Shown: in pieces, positions 1-5,355 of the stretch
How the letters are laid out: each line of letters opens with the position of its first letter
How positions within the stretch are numbered: the stretch's first letter is position 1
Source: Tannerellaceae bacterium
Lineage (GTDB): Bacteria > Bacteroidota > Bacteroidia > Bacteroidales > Tannerellaceae
Length of the DNA: 5,412 nt
Assembly: GCA_031273385.1 (NCBI GenBank)
Contig: JAISRY010000002.1
Span: forward strand, 1-5,412
Reading direction: 5' to 3'
The notes under the pieces: generated by a model
The model's input: the letters and a program-made list of their open reading frames with translations, nothing else
The model's database searches: none
Told to the model about the DNA's origin: nothing
Program-made: the position numbers and the translations under genes

Positions 1-33
1 TCCACTCGCTGCGCTCGGTCGACATGACGTTCT
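1..33. repeat. Outer inverted repeat, left copy
   Basis: These 33 bases are the exact reverse complement of 5356-5388. The core reads CGCTGCGCTCGGTCGACATG and includes the palindrome GTCGAC. The identity stops at base 34. A shorter echo of the core (CGCTCGGTC, 12-20) recurs directly at 36-44. The sequence resembles a dispersed intergenic repeat family (GTCATNTCGAC-CGAGCG-type) that I recall from Bacteroidetes and other genomes, but family membership is from memory and unverified. The copy may continue to the left of the window. Confidence 0.85.
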
Positions 34-52
34 CCCGCTCGGTCCCCCTAAC

Positions 53-77
53 GGGATTGCAATCGCCGTCATTTCCC
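53..77. repeat. Second inverted repeat, left copy
   Basis: Bases 59-77 match the reverse complement of 5280-5298 at 18 of 19 positions, with the shared stretch GCCGTCATTTCCC. The match extends more loosely to the GGGATT at 53-58, which corresponds to GGGAATCAC on the other side. It has the same inverted relation and the same order, outer then inner, as the 1-33/5356-5388 pair, so both belong to one two-part repeat unit present at each end of the window. Confidence 0.7.
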
Positions 78-100
78 TACCAAAAAATAACGCATTGCCA

Positions 101-120
101 TACGAATTACGAATTACGAA
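101..120. repeat. Heptamer array TACGAAT, left copy of inner inverted repeat
   Basis: Tandem 7-bp units (ACGAATT) form a 20-base block that is the perfect reverse complement of 539-558. It is followed by ATTCACTATTCACTG, another short near-repeat. Heptamer arrays of this kind are common non-coding filler in Bacteroidetes intergenic DNA. Together with its partner it brackets the leader island at 121-538. Confidence 0.8.
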
Positions 121-139
121 ATTCACTATTCACTGTTCT

Positions 140-225
140 AAATGGGACGGGAGCTATTTTTATTTGCTCCCGTCCCGTTTGGAATTGCTCCCGAGCTATT
201 TAAAATTGCTCCCGTCCCGTTGAGG
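140..225. repeat. 21-bp-period repeat with a long hairpin
   Basis: Units starting near 163, 184 and 205 share TTGCTCCCG at a 21-base period. They end alternately in TCCCGTTT or AGCTATTT. A fourth, partial and partly inverted unit lies at 140-160. Bases 140-154 pair with 166-180 over 15 positions (one G-T wobble) around an 11-base loop rich in T and A. Because the period is a multiple of three, both strands stay open: the minus strand would read heptapeptides such as NGTGAI and NSSGAI, and the plus strand APVPFGI-like repeats. No start signal or protein-like composition supports either, so I treat it as non-coding repeat DNA. Confidence 0.7.
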
Positions 226-274
226 GGTTGCAGGGTGCGGGGAGATGTCGTCCTTTGCGGCGGACAAAAGGTAA

Positions 275-329
275 AAAAAAAGGAAAATGAAAAAATGGCG
301 GAACGCCTATTTCTTATTTCTTTTTTATT
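275..329. terminator. A/T-rich imperfect hairpin, possible terminator
   Basis: A GC clamp GGCG-GAA-CGCC (297-307) is flanked on the left by an A-rich run and on the right by a T-rich run (308-329), which pair imperfectly to extend the stem. An inverted repeat followed by T-rich sequence is the form of a rho-independent terminator on the plus strand. It could end a transcript entering from the left. The clamp is only four pairs and the outer stem has several mismatches, so this is tentative. Confidence 0.3.
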
Positions 330-400
330 ATAATGTAGAGATTGATCAGGTGGGTGATCAAGTGAGTGATCAGGTGACCTATAAGCTACACGCAAAATAA
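287..400 (+). CDS. Possible 37-residue small ORF ending in DQV repeats
   Basis: The frame from ATG 287 to TAA 398-400 reads MKKWRNAYFLFLFYYNVEID, then QVGDQVSDQV and TYKLHAK. The start follows an A-rich stretch with AAGGA at 280-284, an acceptable Bacteroidetes context although the spacing is very short. The product would have a basic N-terminus, a short aromatic hydrophobic stretch of about ten residues, then three DQV units. It overlaps the A/T hairpin at 275-329, which could by itself explain the composition. I do not recognise it as a known small protein. It may be a chance frame across repeat DNA or part of the gene relic that continues past its stop. Confidence 0.15.
   Translation: MKKWRNAYFLFLFYYNVEIDQVGDQVSDQVTYKLHAK
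344..379 (+). repeat. 12-bp repeat GATCAGGTGGGT, first cluster (3 units)
   Basis: Three adjoining 12-base units: GATCAGGTGGGT, GATCAAGTGAGT and GATCAGGTGACC. The period keeps reading frame and encodes D-Q-V-[GST]. The differences between units are mostly G/A transitions in the last third of each unit. Confidence 0.85.
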
Positions 401-436
401 GGCTTCAAACCCGCATGGAATAAAAGAATTGTGATT

Positions 437-472
437 GATCAGGTGGGTGATCAGGTGGGTGATCAGGTGAGT
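437..472 (+). repeat. 12-bp repeat GATCAGGTGGGT, second cluster (3 units)
   Basis: Three adjoining units, two identical (GATCAGGTGGGT at 437-448 and 449-460) and one variant ending GAGT (461-472), followed by a degenerate GATAAAGG. They lie in the same strand and frame as the first cluster, 57 bases downstream of it, and both clusters are preceded by GATT or GAGATT. Confidence 0.85.
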
Positions 473-538
473 GATAAAGGCAAAAAAGAGATAAATCGTT
501 TAATGGTTAATTCAAAGAGTATGAATGATTTAAAAGAA

Positions 539-565
539 TTCGTAATTCGTAATTCGTAATTGGTA
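539..565. repeat. Heptamer array CGTAATT, right copy of inner inverted repeat
   Basis: Three CGTAATT units and then two variants beginning GGTAATT/GGT. Bases 539-558 are the exact reverse complement of 101-120. The array overlaps the last codons of the DQV relic frame and supplies its stop codon (557-559), so that frame's end is made of repeat DNA. Confidence 0.8.
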
Positions 566-594
566 ATTGGTGGCTGAGCCAAGCGAAGCTAATC

Positions 595-630
595 CTGAAA
601 ATTCTATAATTCTGAAAATTCTGATTCTGA
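595..630. repeat. Short direct repeat CTGAAAATTCT
   Basis: CTGAAAATTCT occurs at 595-605 and 612-622 (17-base spacing), followed by another GATTCTGAA. Low-complexity, A/T-rich filler upstream of the promoter element. No function is evident. Confidence 0.5.
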
Positions 631-631
631 A

Positions 632-665
632 TTGTTTCGTGTGTCATATTTATGATGTAAATTTG
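632..665 (+). promoter_or_regulatory. Putative Bacteroidetes promoter for the operon
   Basis: TAAATTTG at 658-665 is an exact match to the TAnnTTTG -7 element used by the primary sigma factor of Bacteroidetes. A TTG at 632-634 could serve as the -33 element, although the 23-base spacer is slightly longer than usual. Transcription would start near 672, leaving a leader of about 65 bases before ATG 739. That leader has no Shine-Dalgarno motif. It holds a five-codon upstream ORF (683-697) that may be chance. I see no clear operator palindrome here. Confidence 0.45.
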
Positions 666-738
666 CGGGTTATATACAGTAAATGCCAGAACGATAGTCA
701 GGGGATGGGCATTTATATTAATAAAGCGGTTTTGCAGA

Positions 739-2457
739 ATGGATGTGATAAAGAAGTTAGCGGGATGGATAGTCCGGCAGGAACAGGTATATTTCTTGTT
801 TGGTTTTTTGTTTCTTGTACCTAATATTGTTTTGTTTGTTACCGAACCGTTACCTGTCATTGTCGGTATCGCTTCCCTTATGATACCGTTGGCGGTGTGG
901 TTGGGGGTGTTGTTGTTGGCACGCAAACCGGGGCTTGTGGTGTGGTGCCTGCTTCCGAAAGTGATTCTGGACGGCGGGCAGTTGGTGTTGCTCTATCTCT
1001 TTGGGGAATCGGTGATCGCCGTCGACATGTTCCTGAACCTGACCAGCTCCAACGCCTCCGAAGCGAGCGAACTGCTGGGGAATATCTTCCTGGTGATCGT
1101 ATGCGTCTTCTCTTTCTATGTGTTGCCCGTTTTGTGGCTGGCCTGCCATTCGGTGAGGATCAGGGAGAAGCTGACGGCGGCCTTTTGCCGGAAATGGGGG
1201 GCGGTGAGCGCCTGCCTGTTGGCCGTGGGGGTGTCGCTCTGCTTTTTGTCCCCTTTGCAGGATCACCGCTTCTCGTTGAAGAACGACATCTATCCGGTGA
1301 ACGCCCTGTATAACCTTTACTTTGCCATCAATAAATCGGAGAAAAACCGGAACTACCACAAGACGTCGGCCGATTTTTCTTTCCGCGCCGTCAAGCCCCG
1401 GCAGGCGGACGCGAGGCGCGAGGTCTATGTGCTGGTGGTGGGGGAGACTTCGAGGGCGATGGAGTGGAGCCTGTATGGTTATGGACGGGAGACGACGCCG
1501 CGGATGAAAGCGCTGGAGGGGCTTGTCTATTTTACCGATGTGATCACCCAGTCGAACAATACGCACAAAAGCGTTCCCATCATCCTCTCGTCGGCCAGCG
1601 CCGAGGATTACGGCGTCATCTATTCGGAGAAAAGCATCGTGACCGCCTTTAAGGAGGCGGGCTTCCATACGGCTGTCATTGCCAACCAGAAGCTGACCGG
1701 TTCGATGATCGGCGCCTTTTACCGCGAAGCGGATACGTTTATCGACATCAGCGCGATGGTGGCCGGTTCGTACCTCTCTTCGCCGCACGACGAAGCCGTC
1801 CTGCCCTATCTGCAGGAGGAGCTGGACAAGACGAGCGGGGATCTCTTTGTCGTCCTCCATACGTATGGTTCCCATTTCAACTACCATGAGCGGTATCCGC
1901 AGGAGTTTGCCCGTTTCAAACCGGATAAGGCAAAAGGCATCCGCGCCGCCTATAAGGAAGAGCTAAGGAACGCCTACGATAACGCCATCCTGTATACGGA
2001 CTATTTCCTGGACAGGATCGCCCGATCGTTGGCCGCGACCTACGACTGTACGGCCATGCTGTACCTGAGCGATCACGGGGAAGATATTTTCGACGATGGC
2101 CGGCAGCGTTACCTGCACGCCTCTCCGATACCGACCTATTACCAGCTGCATATCCCCTACCTGATCTGGTTTTCGGACACCTACCGCCGCACCTACCCGG
2201 AGAAGTACGAAGCGGCGCTCTCCCACCGGACGACGCCGGTCAGCACGAACAGCGTTTTCCATACCATGCTGGATATCGCCGGAATAGAGACGGCGGAAAA
2301 AGATACGACCCTCTCCCTGGCCTGCCGGACATTCACGGCGCACGACAGGATGTACCTCGGCGATCACGACAACCCCGTACCGTTTTGGAAGACAGGGCTG
2401 AAAAGCCAGGATTTCGAGATGTTGGACAAATGGAATATTGTGTATAGTAAAGAATAG
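739..2457 (+). CDS. Phosphoethanolamine transferase, EptA/MCR family (lipid A modification)
   Basis: This inner-membrane enzyme should move phosphoethanolamine from phosphatidylethanolamine to a lipid A or related phosphate on the periplasmic face. About five hydrophobic helices (roughly residues 17-33, 39-60, 67-88, 113-135, 155-170) precede a periplasmic sulfatase-fold domain. Metal-site residues are recognisable: E236 in VVGETSRA, the probable nucleophile T275 in SNNTHKSVP, and D445-H446 in SDHGED. H379 (GSHFNYHERYP) and H460 (RYLHASP) fit the substrate-binding histidines. Its 572 residues are close to the family norm, so it looks intact. ATG 739 is the first ATG after the in-frame stop at 658-660. 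The catalytic domain has only two cysteines (C437, C529), fewer than EptA or MCR. The kinase gene starts 27 bases downstream, suggesting co-transcription. Family assignment is firm. The acceptor (lipid A, core sugar or glycan) cannot be read from sequence, so no eptA symbol is given. Confidence 0.93.
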   Translation: MDVIKKLAGWIVRQEQVYFLFGFLFLVPNIVLFVTEPLPVIVGIASLMIPLAVWLGVLLLARKPGLVVWCLLPKVILDGGQLVLLYLFGESVIAVDMFLNLTSSNASEASELLGNIFLVIVCVFSFYVLPVLWLACHSVRIREKLTAAFCRKWGAVSACLLAVGVSLCFLSPLQDHRFSLKNDIYPVNALYNLYFAINKSEKNRNYHKTSADFSFRAVKPRQADARREVYVLVVGETSRAMEWSLYGYGRETTPRMKALEGLVYFTDVITQSNNTHKSVPIILSSASAEDYGVIYSEKSIVTAFKEAGFHTAVIANQKLTGSMIGAFYREADTFIDISAMVAGSYLSSPHDEAVLPYLQEELDKTSGDLFVVLHTYGSHFNYHERYPQEFARFKPDKAKGIRAAYKEELRNAYDNAILYTDYFLDRIARSLAATYDCTAMLYLSDHGEDIFDDGRQRYLHASPIPTYYQLHIPYLIWFSDTYRRTYPEKYEAALSHRTTPVSTNSVFHTMLDIAGIETAEKDTTLSLACRTFTAHDRMYLGDHDNPVPFWKTGLKSQDFEMLDKWNIVYSKE

Positions 2458-2484
2458 TTTCATATTAAAAAATCACAGAACAGT

Positions 2485-4971
2485 ATGTTTAAGATGCAAG
2501 AACACCTGACCCGAAGAGTCCTCCTGGGATATGCTTCCATCATTTTGCTGGCGATATGTACGGTGGCGTACATATTCAACCTGATCGCACGAATCGCCGG
2601 GGAGACCGAATCCGGCAACACCGCCAGGGAAAAGGTCTATGTCGTGACCAACGCCCTCTCGCTTCTCTATGAGAGCGAAACCCATACCCACTTCATCGGT
2701 ATGGCCGAAGATGAATTAAACCTCTTCCATTCGGCGATGGAGAAGGTACACGAACAGATGCAGGTACTGCGTACCTATACGACGGATTCCGCGCAGTCGG
2801 CGAAGATCGAAAAGATAGAGGGGCTCCTGGTGCAGAAGAGCGAGAATATACAGCAGTTGTATGCCGCGTGGCAGGAGTCGGAACGCCTGTATGCCAAAAA
2901 CATCGCCAAGGCGATGACGACGCCGCAGAAGCCGGTGGAGCAGGTCGAAGTGGTGCAGAGCAAGGAGGAGATCAAGAAAGATACGGTCGTCGTACAACGG
3001 CAGAAGAGAAGCTTCTTCAAGCGGGTGGCGGAGGTCTTCGCGCCGGTAAAGGAGGATACGACCATCGTCGTGAACGCCACCAGCAAGATGCAGCGCGACT
3101 CGTTAGTCAGCACCTACAACCCGTCGGACACCATCGCCAGCGTCCTGAAAAAGCTGCAAAGCAATATCGCCGGAGAGCGCATACAGCTGAACCAGAAACT
3201 GAGCGAACGGCTCACCACCCTCCGCTACAACAACAACGTCATCACGAACGAGATCAATCAAATCCTCCTCGGCATCGAGGAAGAGGAGATGGCCAATTCG
3301 CTGGGGCAGGCGCAGATGCGACAGGAGATGCTTCACGACGCCTCCCGGACGATCGCCAATATCGCCGTCGTAGCCATCATCGTCACGCTGATATTCCTTT
3401 ACCTCATCCTGCGCGATATCCTGCGGAGCAGGTATTACCGGAAACACCTCGAAAAGGCCAAGCAATATGCCGAAAGCCTCCTGCAAAGCCGCGAACGGCT
3501 GATGCTCATGATCAGCCACGACATACGCGCCCCGCTCTCCTCCATACTCGGGCATATCGACCTCATGATGGAGGATAAGCCCCGCGGGAAGCAAAGGGAG
3601 TATCTCGAGAACATGTCGACCTCCTCCAACCATATCCTTTCCCTCGTCAACGACCTGCTGGATTTCCACCGCCTGGAATCGGGACAGGTCGAGGTTCATC
3701 CGGCGCCATTCCATATCCCCGCCCTGTTTGAAGAGATCCATAGCAGCTTCAAGCCTGCGGCGGAACAGAAAAAGCTGTCGCTCGACCTGCACATCGACGC
3801 CCCCGGCGATACGCAAACCTACCTGGGGGATGCCATCCGGATTCGCCAGGCGATCGGGAACCTGCTCTCCAACGCCATCAAGTTTACGTGGGAGGGGCAT
3901 GTCGCTCTCTCCGTCTCCGTAACGCCCGAGACAGCGATGGAAAGCCGCCTTACCGTATCGGTGAAAGACGACGGCCCGGGCATCCCCGAAGCGGAGCAAA
4001 GCAAGATATTCGCCGCCTTTACCCGGCTCGCCGGCGCGGAAAAGACCGAGGGCTTCGGGCTGGGGCTATCCATTACCGGCAAACTCATCGCACTGATGGG
4101 CGGTGAAATCACCCTCGACAGCGCCGAAGGAAAAGGGTCGGAATTTACCGTCACGCTTCCCCTGCCCCTTTCCGACGGGGAGATCGAACCGGACGACGGC
4201 AAAGCGCCCGCCCCGTCCGGAACGGCGGAACAGCGGCCGGCTTTCCCCGAAAAGGAGACCCATTGCCTGCTGGTCGACGACGACGTCCTGCAGCTCAAGA
4301 TGATCGAAGAGCTGCTGAAGCGTCACGCCATCAAGGTAACCACCTGTACCAACCCGAACAAGGTGATCGATTCCCTCAGCCGGTCGCCGTTCGATATCAT
4401 CATTACCGACATCCAAATGCCCGGCCTCGAGGGATACAGCCTGCTGAAACAGATCAGGGCTTCCGGCGTACCGGGTGCGGATACGATCCCCGTCGTCGCC
4501 GCTTCCGCCAGCATAGCCGAGAAGAAAGCGCATTACGAAGAGGCGGGGTTCAGCGGATTCCTGAACAAACCGTTCACCTCCGTCGAACTGCTCTCCCTGA
4601 TGAACGAACTGCTCACCGCCAAAGCGAAACCAAAGCGGGCAGCCCTGGACATTGCCGCCCTTACCCTCTTTGCCGACGGCGACGAAGAGGCCATAGCCGG
4701 CATACTAAAGACCTGTTCGGAAGAGACCGGCAAGAACATCCGGGCATTGGAAACGGCGTTAGCCGCAAAAGACCGGGCAGAAGCCTCCGGAATGGCACAC
4801 AAACTCGTCCCCCTCTTCACGCTACTGAAAGCCCCCGGACTGGAAACGCTGAAGGCCATAGAGAAAAACGACGACGCATTGCCGGACGAAGAGTGGCGCC
4901 GCCTCATGGAAGAGGCCATCGCCCATACGCGCTATATCGTGGAAGAGGTGAACGCCCATTCTGTGGAATAA
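2485..4971 (+). CDS. Hybrid sensor histidine kinase with receiver and Hpt domains
   Basis: An 828-residue membrane kinase carrying three relay modules. TM1 (about 12-34) and TM2 (about 291-309) enclose a periplasmic sensor of about 256 residues, largely helical, with a Pro/Lys/Val-rich central part (about 145-195). No HAMP domain follows TM2; a charged helix leads directly to HisKA with phospho-acceptor H345 (ISHDIRAPL). The ATPase domain shows the N box (NLLSNAIKF, N463), G1 (DDGPGIP, D495) and G2 (GFGLGLSI). A linker leads to a receiver with acidic D598/D599, phospho-acceptor D642 (TDIQMPG), S674 and K695. The C-terminal Hpt domain has H772 (MAHKLVPLF). The predicted relay is H345 -> D642 -> H772 -> an external response regulator. 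There is no DNA-binding output domain, so the partner lies outside the window. ATG 2485 has an A-rich upstream stretch and no Shine-Dalgarno; ATG 2494 is an alternative. All key residues are intact. The signal is unknown; the neighbouring transferase suggests envelope stress. Confidence 0.95.
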   Translation: MFKMQEHLTRRVLLGYASIILLAICTVAYIFNLIARIAGETESGNTAREKVYVVTNALSLLYESETHTHFIGMAEDELNLFHSAMEKVHEQMQVLRTYTTDSAQSAKIEKIEGLLVQKSENIQQLYAAWQESERLYAKNIAKAMTTPQKPVEQVEVVQSKEEIKKDTVVVQRQKRSFFKRVAEVFAPVKEDTTIVVNATSKMQRDSLVSTYNPSDTIASVLKKLQSNIAGERIQLNQKLSERLTTLRYNNNVITNEINQILLGIEEEEMANSLGQAQMRQEMLHDASRTIANIAVVAIIVTLIFLYLILRDILRSRYYRKHLEKAKQYAESLLQSRERLMLMISHDIRAPLSSILGHIDLMMEDKPRGKQREYLENMSTSSNHILSLVNDLLDFHRLESGQVEVHPAPFHIPALFEEIHSSFKPAAEQKKLSLDLHIDAPGDTQTYLGDAIRIRQAIGNLLSNAIKFTWEGHVALSVSVTPETAMESRLTVSVKDDGPGIPEAEQSKIFAAFTRLAGAEKTEGFGLGLSITGKLIALMGGEITLDSAEGKGSEFTVTLPLPLSDGEIEPDDGKAPAPSGTAEQRPAFPEKETHCLLVDDDVLQLKMIEELLKRHAIKVTTCTNPNKVIDSLSRSPFDIIITDIQMPGLEGYSLLKQIRASGVPGADTIPVVAASASIAEKKAHYEEAGFSGFLNKPFTSVELLSLMNELLTAKAKPKRAALDIAALTLFADGDEEAIAGILKTCSEETGKNIRALETALAAKDRAEASGMAHKLVPLFTLLKAPGLETLKAIEKNDDALPDEEWRRLMEEAIAHTRYIVEEVNAHSVE

Positions 4972-4998
4972 TTCCCCAACTGTGGAACCATTCCACAC
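4961..4998 (+). repeat. 19-bp imperfect tandem repeat over the kinase stop codon
   Basis: CTGTGGAATAATTCCCCAA (4961-4979) is followed at once by CTGTGGAACCATTCCACAC (4980-4998), 15 of 19 identical. The first copy contains the TAA stop. The second contains a perfect 7-bp stem, TGTGGAA-CCA-TTCCACA (4981-4997). It may be a recent slippage duplication, and the small hairpin may help protect the 3' end of the transcript. Confidence 0.6.
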
Positions 4999-5009
4999 CG
5001 CAGAACAGC

Positions 5010-5045
5010 AAAAGAGATGCCGGAGGATTCCCCTGCATCTCTTTT
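5010..5045 (+). terminator. Rho-independent terminator of the transferase-kinase operon
   Basis: AAAAGAGATGC (5010-5020) pairs perfectly with GCATCTCTTTT (5035-5045) around a 14-base loop that could add two GC pairs. The right arm ends in a run of T. It lies 38 bases after the kinase stop, the expected place for the end of the two-gene transcript. The A-rich left arm means it could also act on the opposite strand. Confidence 0.75.
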
Positions 5046-5205
5046 ATGCGTTTGACCCTTAACGACTTACGCCCCACATGAGAGATTCCCCCATTTTGTG
5101 GTACGGTATTCGCTATATAAAGGATGTTGAACCAAATGTGGTCATCTCTACATTTAACCTTTAGTTTATTCTTTGGTATAGAAAGGAATTATTAGATCTA
5201 CATTC
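5046..5205. other. A/T-rich intergenic stretch without a gene
   Basis: I find no ORF with protein-like composition, no tRNA or rRNA motif and no exact TAnnTTTG element. TATTCTTTG at 5168-5176 comes near it but has one base too many in the spacer. A weak AAATGT...ACATTT hairpin (about 5135-5155) is probably chance. Confidence 0.5.
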
Positions 5206-5241
5206 AAAAAAAAGAGGTTATCCGTGGTGGATAACCTCTTT
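5206..5241. terminator. Perfect 13-bp hairpin, probable terminator read leftward
   Basis: AAAGAGGTTATCC (5211-5223) pairs with GGATAACCTCTTT (5229-5241) without mismatch around a 5-base loop, GTGGT. On the minus strand the stem runs into eight T residues (complement of the A run 5206-5213), a classic terminator for a transcript entering from the right. On the plus strand the following TCTCCTTGTT is only moderately T-rich, so it may work in both directions as a back-up for the operon. Confidence 0.7.
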
Positions 5242-5244
5242 CTC

Positions 5245-5273
5245 CTTGTTACAAGCCCAATAAACCAGTTTAT
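5245..5273. repeat. Two small palindromes beside the terminator
   Basis: CTTGT-T-ACAAG (5245-5255) and ATAAAC-CA-GTTTAT (5260-5273) are adjacent perfect short palindromes between the hairpin at 5211-5241 and the right inverted repeat. They could be protein-binding sites or decayed hairpins. Their close packing is the only reason to list them. Confidence 0.35.
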
Positions 5274-5279
5274 CAAAAA

Positions 5280-5307
5280 GGGAAATGACGGCCATTGCGT
5301 GATTCCC
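5280..5307. repeat. Second inverted repeat, right copy
   Basis: GGGAAATGACGGCCATTGC (5280-5298) is the reverse complement of 59-77 with one mismatch. The rest (to GATTCCC at 5307) corresponds loosely to GGGATT at 53-58 with three extra bases. It lies inside the outer repeat, as on the left, but 48 bases separate the two parts here against 19 on the left. Confidence 0.7.
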
Positions 5308-5355
5308 AGACGATTACAATCAAGTGGTGTCTGTCATTATAACCGATCGCAAGCA

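Larger units (their letters stand above)
344..559 (+). pseudogene. Relic of a protein with a DQV-repeat linker (putative)
   Basis: One frame carries both clusters of the 12-base repeat: DQVGDQVSDQV at 344-376, a TAA at 398-400, then DQVGDQVGDQVSD at 437-475, followed by KGKKEINRL, MVNSKSMNDLKEFV and a TAA at 557-559. Tandem DQV or TGQV units followed by a short winged-helix-like tail are, from memory, typical of the C-terminal part of Bacteroidetes AlbA_2/AAA_4 (RecG-like) putative DNA-binding, ATP-binding proteins. The phase shared by the two clusters, and the plausible helix after the second, suggest a decayed gene end interrupted by a stop. No catalytic or DNA-binding domain is present. 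The alternative is that the 12-base repeat is purely an intergenic repeat with a period divisible by three. Confidence 0.3.

Noticed and set aside
138..395. Minus-strand 85-codon frame with NGTGAI heptapeptide repeats
   Set aside because: The open frame results from the 21-bp and 12-bp repeats, whose periods are divisible by three. There is no ribosome-binding context and the opposite strand is equally open.
344..472. Spaced repeat clusters considered as a CRISPR array
   Set aside because: Units are 12 bases, directly adjoining, with no unique spacers of regular length and no cas gene.
705..824. Small plus-strand frame from ATG 705 overlapping the transferase start
   Set aside because: It overlaps the transferase N-terminus out of phase and lacks any conserved feature. 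A regulatory upstream ORF is possible but unsupported.
850..1887. Long minus-strand open frame (345 codons) opposite the transferase gene
   Set aside because: Its composition (many Arg, His, Gln, Pro) is that of an antisense shadow of GC-ending codons. It shows no domain motif, and the plus-strand frame has clear catalytic residues.
3103..3999. Minus-strand open frame of 298 codons within the kinase gene
   Set aside because: It lies opposite the HisKA/HATPase coding region, has shadow-like composition and no start context or motif.
4263..5081. Plus-strand open frame of 272 codons in another phase overlapping and passing the end of the kinase gene
   Set aside because: It is an Arg-rich shadow with no recognisable domain. 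The overlapped frame carries the intact receiver and Hpt motifs, and the tail runs through the terminator.
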